Assembly: GCA_903906515.1 (NCBI GenBank)
Contig: CAIVKO010000085.1
Location: 1 to 36,154 of the forward strand
DNA from: Akkermansiaceae bacterium
GTDB lineage: Bacteria; Verrucomicrobiota; Verrucomicrobiia; Verrucomicrobiales; Akkermansiaceae
Direction: 5' to 3'
DNA length: 36,154 nucleotides
Shown: in pieces, positions 16,518 to 24,073 of the stretch
Layout: each line of letters starts with the position of its first letter
How positions within the stretch are numbered: the stretch's first letter is position 1
The notes under the pieces: model-generated
Seen by the model: the letters and a program-made list of their open reading frames with translations, nothing else
Database searches by the model: none
What the model was told of the DNA's origin: nothing
Made by a program: the position numbers and the translations under genes

Positions 16518-16670
16518 GCAGCCGGGTTCAACGCAGGTTCGCTCGATCTCATCATTGCCGCCCTCAGTATCCACCACGACGCGGAACTCATCACCTTCGA
16601 TGCTGACTATCTTTCTATCGCCCGCGTTTCTAAACTCCGTGTCCAACTCCTCTCCCGCGACCTAACGTGA
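16518..16670 (+). pseudogene. VapC-like PIN toxin remnant (C-terminal third only)
   Basis: In a different frame from the VapB remnant, the sequence reads AGFNAGSLDLIIAALSIHHD, then AELITFDADYLSIARVSKLR, ending RVQLLSRDLT and TGA. This matches the end of VapC toxins, with the PIN acids in SLD and FDAD. The first two acids and the start codon are missing, so about 75-80 residues were lost between the antitoxin and this tail. It cannot make an active PIN nuclease. Confidence 0.6.
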
Positions 16671-16890
16671 AAGTTGGTCTTTCCTCTGGATGACCTGCCG
16701 CCGCCCTGCACAATGCCCCGGTTGCATTTGCTTTTTTGAAAAATTTGAGAAGTCATCCCGCACCGGAGCAAGCGCAGACCCGTAAAGAAGACTCGATATG
16801 GTCGTAAACGCCAACGTTCATCTGGCTTATTTTCTGAATTGAAGTGCTAGTCCATCGACGGACGGCGGTTTTCGTGATATCGATTTCCCG

Positions 16891-18231
16891 ATGACGCGAG
16901 TTCTGTGGATTTTTCCAGCCTTGTTATCCCCGTTAGCTGCGGCGGAAAACCCGCGCTTGGAATATGCGCTGGGTGTGCACGCACGGTTTCACGGCAATGC
17001 GGACGAGGCTACCCGCCGTTTTGAAAGCGCCCGTCTCGCGGATCCTTTATCGCAGCCGCTGATGAAAATCGGCGCGGAAAGACTGCTGGAAAAAGGTGAT
17101 CGTTCCGGAGCCATCCGGCTTTACCGTGAGCTGGCCGCCGCGCGATCCGGTGATCTGGGTGTCCAGCTTTCTTATGCGGATTTCATCATCGGACTGGACC
17201 GCGATGACTCTCTCGCACGCAAACTCGCTGTAGAGACGTTGGAGGCCGCCTTGGCCCAGCATCCGGGACATCCGGAAATCATCCGTCGTTTGGTTTCTAT
17301 CCATGTCTCACGTGGGGAAAAACCTCGCGCCGGAGAATTGTTAGAATCTCTTCCGGCGGACGATCCGGAATGCGCCCTGTTGTATGCGTCTGTTTTCAAC
17401 ACCCTGCACGAGAAGGATGATGCTGATGCCCGCACCGCCGTGAACCGGCGCTTGTCCCAAGCGCTTCAAAGCCACCCGGAATCGGCAGCCCTGGCACGTG
17501 CGGCGTCTGATCATTTCAGAAACACGGGTCGGGTGGAACAGTCCATCGATGTTCTGAAACAACACACACAAGCCGCGCCATGGTCGCTGGATTTACGGGT
17601 GCGTCTCGGTATCCTGCAGTTTTCTGCCAAACACGATGGGGAAGGGGAGGCCACCCTCAAGGAAGTGCTTGTGATCGATCCGCGCCGCGCGCTCGCCCAT
17701 CAATCGCTGGCCAAGTTCTACCGGCAGCATGACCGGGCGGATGTCGCGGTATTCCACGCCAGGGAGTTGCTCAAAATCCGCGGAGGTTCGCCATCGGAGT
17801 TCATCAAACTCGCGGATGAAACGATGTCGGCAGGGGATCCCCGCGAGGCGAGGTTGTTGTTGGAAAAAGCAGTGTTCGACCAACCGGAAAATTCAGAATT
17901 GGCGATGAAACTTGCGATTGCCACCCATCGTGATCCCGAGACCCGCGTGCGGGCGTCCCGGCTTTTCCGTGAGGCCGAGTCGATCACTCCGGATGGGAAA
18001 ATCACCGATCCTGTATTTCTAACGGAGTCGGCCGCTGCGCTGATCGAATCCGGCCAGAGCAAGGCCGCCGAAGAGCGCCTGCGGGCCGCCATCCGTGCCT
18101 ATCCTGCAGATGCCAAGAAGGAAACCGCCACCGCCCTGCGTCGCCTCGCCGCGCTCTGGAAGGATGAAAACCGCAATGCCGATGCGGCGCGCGCGCTGCT
18201 CCAGCGGGCGGATGCGCTGGATCCGCGCTAG
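16891..18231 (+). CDS. Exported tetratricopeptide-repeat protein of unknown function
   Basis: A 446-residue protein with a signal peptide (about 1-18, MTRVLWIFPALLSPLAAA, cleaved near AAE), then TPR-like helix pairs over almost the whole length. Examples are HARFHGNADEATRRFESARL, LLEKGDRSGAIRLYRELAAA, IDPRRALAHQSLAKFYRQHD and SGQSKAAEERLRAAIRAYP. TPR proteins act as protein-binding scaffolds; in the periplasm they often serve envelope assembly or polysaccharide export. No catalytic motif is visible. It is a single gene, 220 bases from the VapC remnant and followed by repeats, so the context does not suggest a partner. Confidence 0.7.
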   Translation: MTRVLWIFPALLSPLAAAENPRLEYALGVHARFHGNADEATRRFESARLADPLSQPLMKIGAERLLEKGDRSGAIRLYRELAAARSGDLGVQLSYADFIIGLDRDDSLARKLAVETLEAALAQHPGHPEIIRRLVSIHVSRGEKPRAGELLESLPADDPECALLYASVFNTLHEKDDADARTAVNRRLSQALQSHPESAALARAASDHFRNTGRVEQSIDVLKQHTQAAPWSLDLRVRLGILQFSAKHDGEGEATLKEVLVIDPRRALAHQSLAKFYRQHDRADVAVFHARELLKIRGGSPSEFIKLADETMSAGDPREARLLLEKAVFDQPENSELAMKLAIATHRDPETRVRASRLFREAESITPDGKITDPVFLTESAAALIESGQSKAAEERLRAAIRAYPADAKKETATALRRLAALWKDENRNADAARALLQRADALDPR

Positions 18232-18277
18232 GAATATACTAGATGAGAAAATGACAAAAGTGGTGTCGGTCAATTTT

Positions 18278-18313
18278 ACCACTGATTACGCTGATTTTAA
18301 CTGATTTAACTGA
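18278..18313 (+). repeat. One-armed word repeat built from CTGATT
   Basis: CTGATT occurs three times at 18282-18287, 18291-18296 and 18301-18306, separated by ACG and TTAA and ending in TAACTGA. The wording and spacing resemble one arm of the word-type palindrome at 31139-31268, but no complementary arm is present before the large repeat that begins at 18340. It may be a truncated copy. Confidence 0.5.
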
Positions 18314-18339
18314 AAGAATTAGTAGGGATTTACGCCGCC

Positions 18340-18622
18340 TTAGAGCCTGTCTGAATATTGCAGCAGGCAGGGACCGTCCCTCCGGGCGGTCGACAATCAG
18401 CAGAGCAATTGTCAATTGCTCTGCTGATTGTCGGCGGGATGCGCTTCGCGGATGGACAGCGCCGCTACAAGCGGCCAAGGCATTCCGGGCGGTCCGCGAG
18501 CATGAGGTGTGAACGATCATCCATGAGTCGATGATCTAGCATTTCCATGGTCGTTCACGTTTTCCTTCCATTCGTCGGACCGCCCGGAGAACGGTCCCTG
18601 CCTTTTTCAAAGCAGGGTTTTC
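18340..18622 (+). repeat. Long palindromic element, copy 1 (with nested insertion)
   Basis: It opens with TTAGAGCCTGTCTGA (18340-18354). The outer stem is GGCAGGGACCG (18366-18376) with CGGTCCCTGCC (18592-18602), the inner stem TCCGGGCGGTCCG (18484-18496) with CGGACCGCCCGGA (18576-18588). The loop contains AGCATTTCC, as copy 2 does. It closes with a degenerate GCAGGGTTTTCG. Between the outer and inner left stems sits a 92-base nested segment. It occupies most of the gap between the TPR gene and hisG and ends 64 bases before the hisG start, so it may affect that promoter or leader. It holds no coding region. Confidence 0.85.
18381..18494 (+). mobile_element. Nested palindromic insert flanked by 11-base direct repeats
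   Basis: TCCGGGCGGTC occurs at 18381-18391 and again at 18484-18494, with 92 bases between. Copies 2 and 3 of the host element have this word only once, so the second copy looks like a target duplication. The insert begins with two 20-base arms (18392-18411 and 18413-18432) that are perfectly complementary around a single T, and also has GCCGCT-ACA-AGCGGC (18461-18475). It encodes nothing. An internal rearrangement is the alternative. Confidence 0.5.
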
Positions 18623-18685
18623 GCAAAAAAAACGCAAAACATGACTTGATTCTCACCGGTTCGCGAGTAAAACCGCCCCCCTGCC

Positions 18686-19570
18686 ATGTCGGAAACGTCA
18701 CGCACACTCAAAATCGCCATCCCCAAAGGCAGCCTCCAAGAGCCCACCATCGAGCTTCTTGCCAAGGCTGGCTATGAGATTTACGTGTCCTCGCGCGGCC
18801 TCCGCCCGAGCTCGAACGACCCGGAACTCGACCTTTATCTCATCCGCGCCCAGGAAATCGGCCGCTATGTGGGCGATGGATTCCTCGATTGCGGTATCAC
18901 CGGATACGATTGGGCCTACGAAAACGAGGTGGATCTTGTGGATTTGGCCGAGCTTCCGTATTCCCGCGCCACCACCCGCCCGACGCGCTGGGTGCTCGTG
19001 GTTCCCGAGGATTCCCCGATCCGGAAACCCGAAGATCTCCAAGGAAAACGCATCGCCACCGAAGGCGTGGGCATCACCAAACGCTACCTCAAGGAGCGCG
19101 GAATCGAGGCCGACGTCGAATTTTCCTGGGGTGCCACCGAAGTCAAGGTGCCGGATCTTGTCGATGCCATCGTCGATGTGACCGAGACCGGTTCGTCGAT
19201 CAAGGCGAACCGCCTGCGCATCGTGGACACGCTGCTGACATCGTTCCCGCACTTTTACGCCAACCCCCAAGCCGCCGAAGATCCTTGGAAACGCGAGAAA
19301 ATGGACCGGATCGCCCTGCTGCTCAAGGCCGCCCTCGGCGCCCGCGGTAAGGTGGGACTGAAAATGAACTTCCCCAGCGCCAAACTCGCCGAGCTTCTTC
19401 AAAAGCTGCCATCGCTCCGCAGACCCACGATTTCCAGCCTTTCTGAAGAAGGTTGGGTCGCTGTTGAGACAGTGATTGACGAAATCGTCGTTCGCGACAT
19501 TATCCCCGAGCTGAAGCGACTGGGGGCAGAGGGGATCATCGAATATCCTCTCAACAAAATCGTCCCCTGA
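18686..19570 (+). CDS. hisG: ATP phosphoribosyltransferase, long form
   Basis: Catalyses the first step of histidine synthesis, joining ATP and phosphoribosyl diphosphate. At 294 residues it is the long form with a C-terminal ACT-like regulatory domain (about 220-290), through which histidine normally inhibits the enzyme, so no separate HisZ is needed. Family features are LKIAIPKGSLQEPTIELL (8-25), CGITGYDWAYEN, GKRIATEGVGITKRYLKERG and the phosphate-binding segment VDVTETGSSIKANRL. ATG 18686 gives the normal N-terminus. No other his gene is in the window. A palindromic repeat ends just upstream. Confidence 0.96.
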   Translation: MSETSRTLKIAIPKGSLQEPTIELLAKAGYEIYVSSRGLRPSSNDPELDLYLIRAQEIGRYVGDGFLDCGITGYDWAYENEVDLVDLAELPYSRATTRPTRWVLVVPEDSPIRKPEDLQGKRIATEGVGITKRYLKERGIEADVEFSWGATEVKVPDLVDAIVDVTETGSSIKANRLRIVDTLLTSFPHFYANPQAAEDPWKREKMDRIALLLKAALGARGKVGLKMNFPSAKLAELLQKLPSLRRPTISSLSEEGWVAVETVIDEIVVRDIIPELKRLGAEGIIEYPLNKIVP

Positions 19571-19610
19571 TTTTTTTCACCAAAGTAAACCAACCCCGAA
19601 CGCAAACGCC

Positions 19611-19715
19611 ATGGGCTCCATCAAGAAACGCCGTAAAACGAAGATCAACAAGCACAAGCGCAAAAAGCGCATGAAGCAGAACCGTCACAAGAAACGTCTC
19701 CGCTACAAGTCCTGA
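19611..19715 (+). CDS. Tiny basic ribosomal protein, bS22/mS38 (AURKAIP1/COX24) family
   Basis: A 34-residue open frame starting MGSIKKRRKTKINKHKRKKR and ending KQNRHKKRLRYKS. More than half the residues are Lys or Arg. The pattern (G)SxxKKRRKKMxKHKxRKRxKxxRxKR is that of the AURKAIP1/COX24 C-terminal domain, known as mS38 in mitochondrial ribosomes and as bS22 in mycobacterial ribosomes, where it lies near the decoding centre of the small subunit. It starts 40 bases after hisG on the same strand. The gene is shorter than common annotation cut-offs, so it may be missing from records. Assigned from recalled family pattern, not from a search. Confidence 0.75.
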   Translation: MGSIKKRRKTKINKHKRKKRMKQNRHKKRLRYKS

Positions 19716-19812
19716 TCTTCCGTAGCAATCTCATCATTCAACCGCCAGGGACCTGCTGATCCGGGTCTCTGGCTTTTTCGTGCCCTGGAATGGGATGCGG
19801 ACAGAAGAGTAA

Positions 19813-19881
19813 GGCAGAATCATGGACAGCAGAATCATGAAGAAAACCCTCTAAAATGATTCTGCTGTCCATGATTCTGCC
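19813..19881 (+). repeat. Perfect word-type palindrome built from GCAGAATCATG
   Basis: The arms 19813-19838 and 19856-19881 are perfectly complementary over 26 bases, with a 17-base loop. Each arm repeats the word GCAGAATCA twice, joined by TGGACA. A run of seven A follows on the plus strand. It lies between the bS22-like gene and the pseudouridine synthase gene, 30 bases before the latter's ATG. It could act as a terminator-like structure, but the word structure and lack of a T-run fit a mobile repeat better. Confidence 0.85.
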
Positions 19882-19911
19882 AAAAAAACATCTTCCCACG
19901 CACTTCCCGAC

Positions 19912-20709
19912 ATGAGCCTTCAAGTCGTCGTCAGTTTCAAGGTGATCGATGAATCCGCCGATTGGATTGTCGTGGATAAACCCGCGCCCTTGATCGTGCA
20001 TCCGGCGAATCAGAAGCCGGAGCCGACCTTGTTGGGCGGTGTGGAAAACCTGTTGGCCTACGAAATGGAAAACGGCGCCTGCCCGGCCATCGTCAATCGG
20101 TTGGACCGCGATACCAGCGGCTTGGTCGTGGTCGCGAAACACACTGCGGCCGCCCGGGAACTCGGCATGATTTTCGAGCGACGCGAGGTTTTGAAGGAAT
20201 ATCTCGCCATCGTTACCGGCTGGCCGGAGGCCGACGAGTGGGAATGCGCCCACCCGATCGCCCGCGCGGGGGACATCGCACCGTCCAATATCTGGGTCCG
20301 CCAGATCGTGCATCCTTCCGGTAAGGAATGCCTCACCCGCTTCCGGGTGGAAGAGCGCTTCGAGCGCGCCGAAGGAAAATTCTCACGAGTCCGGTGTTTT
20401 CCGGAAACCGGTCGCATGCACCAACTCCGCGTGCATCTTGCTCACTCGGGATTTCCGATTGTCGGCGACAAACTCTACACCAGCGACGGCGCGGATTACA
20501 TCGAATGGATGGCCAACGGCTGGACACCGGACCTGAAAAGCCGCCTGCTCCTTCCCCGCCACGCGCTTCATGCCGACAAACTCGCGCTGCCATGGCGCGG
20601 CCAACTCATCGAATGGCAGGCCGACCTCGCAACCGATCTCGCGGATTTCAACGCAGGAAAAGAAGTCGGCGAAACACCCGGTGTTGTCATTTGGAGCCGA
20701 CATGACTAG
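19912..20709 (+). CDS. RluA-family RNA pseudouridine synthase
   Basis: Isomerises uridine to pseudouridine in rRNA or tRNA. The 265 residues show motif I of the family, DWIVVDKPAPLIVHP (17-31), the catalytic Asp65 in NRLDRDTSGLVVVAK and the later QLRVHLAHSGFPIVGD with RLLLPRHALHA. There is no N-terminal S4 domain, so it is closer to RluA/RluC-like short forms than to RluD. The precise uridine target cannot be told. ATG 19912 is 30 bases after a strong palindrome and the stop is nine bases before nif3-like gene, which suggests a shared transcript with it. Confidence 0.9.
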   Translation: MSLQVVVSFKVIDESADWIVVDKPAPLIVHPANQKPEPTLLGGVENLLAYEMENGACPAIVNRLDRDTSGLVVVAKHTAAARELGMIFERREVLKEYLAIVTGWPEADEWECAHPIARAGDIAPSNIWVRQIVHPSGKECLTRFRVEERFERAEGKFSRVRCFPETGRMHQLRVHLAHSGFPIVGDKLYTSDGADYIEWMANGWTPDLKSRLLLPRHALHADKLALPWRGQLIEWQADLATDLADFNAGKEVGETPGVVIWSRHD

Positions 20710-20718
20710 CATCCGCGC

Positions 20719-21474
20719 ATGGCGGAACTCATTGAAATTGTCGAATTCCTCGAACGCGAACTGAAGGTTTCCAGCATCGCGGATTATCCAGGTGCGATGA
20801 ATGGACTGCAACTCACCAACGATGGCCCGGTGGATAGAATCATCGCCGCCGTGGACGCCTCACTGCCGGTGATCGAGGCCGCCGCAGCCGGTGGCCCCGG
20901 ACTGCTCATCGTCCATCACGGAATGTTCTGGCAGGGCGCGCAGCCTCTAACCGGGGCGTTCTATCGAAAAATCCGCACCGCCATGGATGCCGGACTCGCC
21001 GTCTATTCCAGCCATCTACCACTGGATGTCCACCCGGTTTGGGGAAACAACATCCAACTCGCCAATGCCATCGGCCTGATCAATCCCGAACCGTTCTTCG
21101 AACAAAAAGGCATGGGGCTCGGAGTGCGCGGGACATGGAACGGAACCCGGAACGATCTAACTGAAAAATTGAGCAGAGTCCTCGGTTCGTCCGTGCACCT
21201 CTGCCCCGCCGGCCCGGAAAAACCGGTGAACATCGGCATCATCACCGGCGGCGCCGGCAGCGAAGTGATGAAAATCGCAGCCACCGGCGTGGATACTTTC
21301 ATCACCGGCGAGGGCCCTCACTGGAGCTACCCGCTTGCCGAGGAACTCGGCATCAACCTCTTCTACGGCGGCCATTACGCCACCGAAACCTTCGGCGTGC
21401 GCGCCATTTCGGAAGCCCTCTCCCGTGAATTCGGAATCCCCTGGTCCTTCATCGATCACCCGACGGGATTGTGA
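20719..21474 (+). CDS. Nif3-like dinuclear metal protein (DUF34 family)
   Basis: A 251-residue Nif3/YbgI-type protein. Probable metal ligands are His66 and His67 in IVHHGMFW, Asp103 in HLPLDVHP, and His219 and Glu223 in GGHYATETFGV. The short form lacks the extra middle domain of some Gram-positive members. The family is often labelled GTP cyclohydrolase 1 type 2, but its true activity is uncertain; a hydrolase or metal-chaperone role has been suggested. Its stop TGA overlaps a GTG (GTGA) that could start the following SGNH gene, so the pair may be coupled. Confidence 0.88.
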   Translation: MAELIEIVEFLERELKVSSIADYPGAMNGLQLTNDGPVDRIIAAVDASLPVIEAAAAGGPGLLIVHHGMFWQGAQPLTGAFYRKIRTAMDAGLAVYSSHLPLDVHPVWGNNIQLANAIGLINPEPFFEQKGMGLGVRGTWNGTRNDLTEKLSRVLGSSVHLCPAGPEKPVNIGIITGGAGSEVMKIAATGVDTFITGEGPHWSYPLAEELGINLFYGGHYATETFGVRAISEALSREFGIPWSFIDHPTGL

Positions 21475-21494
21475 ACCCTCTCCAAACCACCCCA

Positions 21495-22406
21495 ATGATC
21501 AAACCACTATTCTCAAAATTCCTCCTGCTAGCTGGTCTCGCCCTGGCCATCGTCCACCCGCTGCCGGCGGCTGAGGCCGCTCCCCGCGTGGCCATCCTTG
21601 GCGACAGCATCACCTTCGACGGACGCTGGCCCACTCGCGTGGAATCCGCCCTCCGCGGCACACCCCGCTTCAAGGATGCGGAAATCGTCAACTTCGGCCT
21701 TGCCAGCGAGACAGTCTCCGGGCTCTCGGAGCCGGGCCACGCTGGCGGAAAATTTCCCCGTCCCTGCCTCTTTGAGCGACTCGACCGCATCCTCGACGCC
21801 TATCAACCCACGCTCGTCCTTGCCTGTTATGGCATGAACGACGGCATCTATCAGCCACTCGATCCCGCCCGCTCCAAAGCCTACGAAGATGGCATCCTCA
21901 AGCTGAAATCCGCCGTCGAAAAACGCGGTGCCACCATCGTCTTCATCACCCCACCTCTCCACAACGCCGACAAACCATCGGAAGACCCCCAACGCTACGA
22001 CACCGTGCTCGACCACGATGCCGAATGGCTCGTCGCCCGCCGCGCCGACGGCTGGAGTGTCATCGACATCCGCCCGGACCTGAAACGCGACGTCACCAAA
22101 GCCAAGCAGGAAACCCCCGGCTTCGTCTATGCAAAGGATGGAGTGCATCCCGGCGATCAAGGGCACGTGTTCATCGCTACTTCCATCTGCAGTCAGCTCT
22201 GGCCGCTGTGGAAACTGCCAGGAGAGCCGCAAATCGCCGACCCCAAAGGCATACAAATTCTCACCCAACGCAACAATCTCCTCAAGTTAGCCTGGCTCAG
22301 TCACACCAAGCACCTCCGCCCGGGCGTTCCCGCCGGCCTGCCGCTCGATGACGCCAAGACCCAGGCCGCAAAACTCCTCAGCGACTATCAAAAGGCTAAT
22401 CCCTAA
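21495..22406 (+). CDS. Exported SGNH/GDSL hydrolase
   Basis: A 303-residue SGNH hydrolase, likely an esterase acting on acetylated or otherwise esterified sugars outside the cytoplasm. A signal peptide spans about 1-28 (hydrophobic LLLAGLALAIV, cleavage near AAEA). Block I has the nucleophile Ser38 in AILGDSITFDGRW, block III Asn115 in CYGMNDGIY, block V Asp215 and His218 in KDGVHPGDQG. I use ATG 21495, since an alternative GTG at 21471 would place eight polar residues before the signal peptide. Close in fold to the minus-strand SGNH gene at 22586, but the two share little outside the blocks. Substrate unknown. Confidence 0.85.
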   Translation: MIKPLFSKFLLLAGLALAIVHPLPAAEAAPRVAILGDSITFDGRWPTRVESALRGTPRFKDAEIVNFGLASETVSGLSEPGHAGGKFPRPCLFERLDRILDAYQPTLVLACYGMNDGIYQPLDPARSKAYEDGILKLKSAVEKRGATIVFITPPLHNADKPSEDPQRYDTVLDHDAEWLVARRADGWSVIDIRPDLKRDVTKAKQETPGFVYAKDGVHPGDQGHVFIATSICSQLWPLWKLPGEPQIADPKGIQILTQRNNLLKLAWLSHTKHLRPGVPAGLPLDDAKTQAAKLLSDYQKANP

Positions 22407-22422
22407 CAACAGAACCACCACC

Positions 22423-22593
22423 ATGAATTGTTACAACCACACCGACAGTCCCGCTCATGGTATTTGTTCCGTTTGCAGGAAGGCTCTCTGCAAGTCGTGC
22501 ATGGCAGAAGACATGGCTTCCGTCTGCTGCCGTGGCGAATGCCAGACAAAAGCCAAGAACGTGGAGGAGATTATTCGGCGGGCTCTTATTTGA
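22423..22593 (+). CDS. Small B-box-like zinc-binding protein
   Basis: A 56-residue protein with eight Cys and two His: MNCYNHTDSPAHGICSVCRK, then ALCKSCMAEDMASVCCRGEC. The order C-x2-H-x6-H-x2-C-x2-C followed by CxxC and CC/C matches a B-box-type zinc finger for one or two zinc ions. Such mini-proteins occur in bacteria, often ahead of a membrane segment, but here the protein ends after a short helix NVEEIIRRALI. Role unknown. It starts 16 bases after the SGNH stop and ends overlapping the tail of the minus-strand SGNH gene by eight bases. Confidence 0.7.
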   Translation: MNCYNHTDSPAHGICSVCRKALCKSCMAEDMASVCCRGECQTKAKNVEEIIRRALI

Positions 22594-23866
22594 CTGGCTT
22601 TTCCAGTGCTTTGCGCACCGTGGTCGCCACGGCCTCGCCGAGGATCCGTTGTTCTTCTTTTTGGTAGAAATGCACGTCGATGGTCTTGCGCCAGTTGTCG
22701 AAGACGGGCGAGCCTTCGACGACCGCATGCAGGTCGGTGATTAGGATCTCCGGATGGCGGTGCATGACTTCGAGCGCTGCGTCATTGAAGATTTTCGTTG
22801 CTCCCTTGTGGCGGGCGTAGGTGCTTTTGTTGTCGTTTGGCACGGGAGTGGTGGTGCACCAGATCAGCTTGGCTCCCGTTTTGCCGAGGATGGCGATTTC
22901 CTTTTCGAGGTTCGCCTTGTAGTTCGCGAGCGGCACCGCGTAATCGCCCCACTTGTCGGTTTCGGCATCGTAGGTCTGCTTGAGATCGTGGAGGCCATGG
23001 TTGAACTGGATGACATCCCAGTGGAAGCCTTTTTCATGGTAATCGCCGAGCCAAAGCTCCGCGTTGCGCACCCCATGTTCGGTGGAAAAGCAGTTGCCCT
23101 CGTTGCGGTGGTAGTTGGCGATGCCGGCGAGCGCGGTCTTCGCCGACTCGTGATAGTTCATGCTGATGGAGTCGCCGATGACGAGGACCCGCGGCAGTTT
23201 TGGATTGTCGGTGAGACGTGGGTCCGGTAATGGCGTGGCATGGATGTTGTCCACGATCGTTTGGCCATGCTCATCGTGCGCGACGAGGGTGGTCTGCCAG
23301 AAACCGTTGGAAAGTTCTCCGGGCTGGATCGGTTGGTGGCGTGAGATTTGCCAATTCTTTTCGCGGAGCGAAACAGTGATGCGCTTGCCATCGATTTCGA
23401 TCTGACCGGCACGCGGCACTTCGCCAGCATCCGGTGTGAACCATGCGGTGACTTGATTGTTCGTTAGATCGAGTCCCGGCGCTTCAGTGGCACCACCCAA
23501 CACGGTGGCGGTGCGGGAGATGAAAGCCTGGCCGGAGCTGAGGTTCTTCACATTGGCCGCATCGATGCCGCGGAATTTCACCACGGTGCGCTTGCCGATG
23601 CCCGCGAAACTCGTGGGTTCATCATCCTTGCAAAACACGGTTTTGTCCGTCCAATGGAACGTGAAACGCGACTGACCGATGGCCGTTTTCGGATCGTATT
23701 CGGTTTCCTTCAATATTTCGAAGCTGCGCTTCTGCAAATCGACTTTGAAGATTTTTCCGGACACGGGATCCGATCCCCACAGCCTTGCCGAAATGGAAAC
23801 ACAGAAAATCAAACCCATCAGAACAGGCTGAAACAAGGGTCGTGTGATTTTTTCTCCAATTCTCAT
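22586..23866 (-). CDS. Exported SGNH/GDSL hydrolase with N-terminal extension
   Basis: A 426-residue exported protein with a signal peptide of about 1-31 (LMGLIFCVSISARLWG). Residues 32-220 form a beta-rich part of unknown role (KIFKVDLQKRSFEIL at 38-52 may be a small accessory domain). The hydrolase domain follows from 225, with Ser233 in VLVIGDSISMNY, the block III segment FNHGLHD (Asn289) and Asp397/His399 in TIDVHFYQ. This suits a carbohydrate esterase removing acyl groups from a polysaccharide. It is the last gene of the minus-strand cluster with the two sulfatases and the GH28-like enzyme, separated from the nearest sulfatase by a palindromic element. Confidence 0.82.
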   Translation of the reverse strand: MRIGEKITRPLFQPVLMGLIFCVSISARLWGSDPVSGKIFKVDLQKRSFEILKETEYDPKTAIGQSRFTFHWTDKTVFCKDDEPTSFAGIGKRTVVKFRGIDAANVKNLSSGQAFISRTATVLGGATEAPGLDLTNNQVTAWFTPDAGEVPRAGQIEIDGKRITVSLREKNWQISRHQPIQPGELSNGFWQTTLVAHDEHGQTIVDNIHATPLPDPRLTDNPKLPRVLVIGDSISMNYHESAKTALAGIANYHRNEGNCFSTEHGVRNAELWLGDYHEKGFHWDVIQFNHGLHDLKQTYDAETDKWGDYAVPLANYKANLEKEIAILGKTGAKLIWCTTTPVPNDNKSTYARHKGATKIFNDAALEVMHRHPEILITDLHAVVEGSPVFDNWRKTIDVHFYQKEEQRILGEAVATTVRKALEKPVK

Positions 23867-23892
23867 CTTATGGATGATGGAGTGATATGGGC

Positions 23893-24073
23893 CTTAGAGC
23901 CTGTCTGAAAAATACGCAAAGGCAGGGACCGATCTCCGAGCGGTCCGCGAGAAGGGAAAGCGATAGACTAGCTATGAACGAATTTTTAAGCATTTCATGC
24001 GCAGATTCATACTCATTTCATTTACCGGACCGCCCGGAGGTCGGTCCCTGCCATTTTTAAGACAGGCTCTTAG
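23893..24073 (+). repeat. Long palindromic element, copy 2
   Basis: The ends are AGAGCCTGTCT (23896-23906) and its exact complement AGACAGGCTCT (24060-24070). The stems 23921-23947 and 24026-24052 match at 25 of 27 positions. The 78-base loop contains TTTTTAAGCATTTC, shared with copies 1 and 3. It fills the gap between the sulfatase and the SGNH gene. Its right end coincides with the sulfatase stop: the TAA at 24072-24070 on the minus strand runs straight into GAGCCTGTC. Confidence 0.88.

Noticed and set aside
18340..18622. Possible CRISPR array from repeated GGCAGGGACC/GGTCCCTGCC words
   Set aside because: The repeats are inverted pairs, not evenly spaced direct repeats, and no spacers or cas genes are present.
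18646..18673. TTGATT and TAAAAC as -35/-10 of hisG
   Set aside because: The spacing of 16 is allowed but the implied leader is only a few bases and both boxes are weak; other bases in the window would fit as well.
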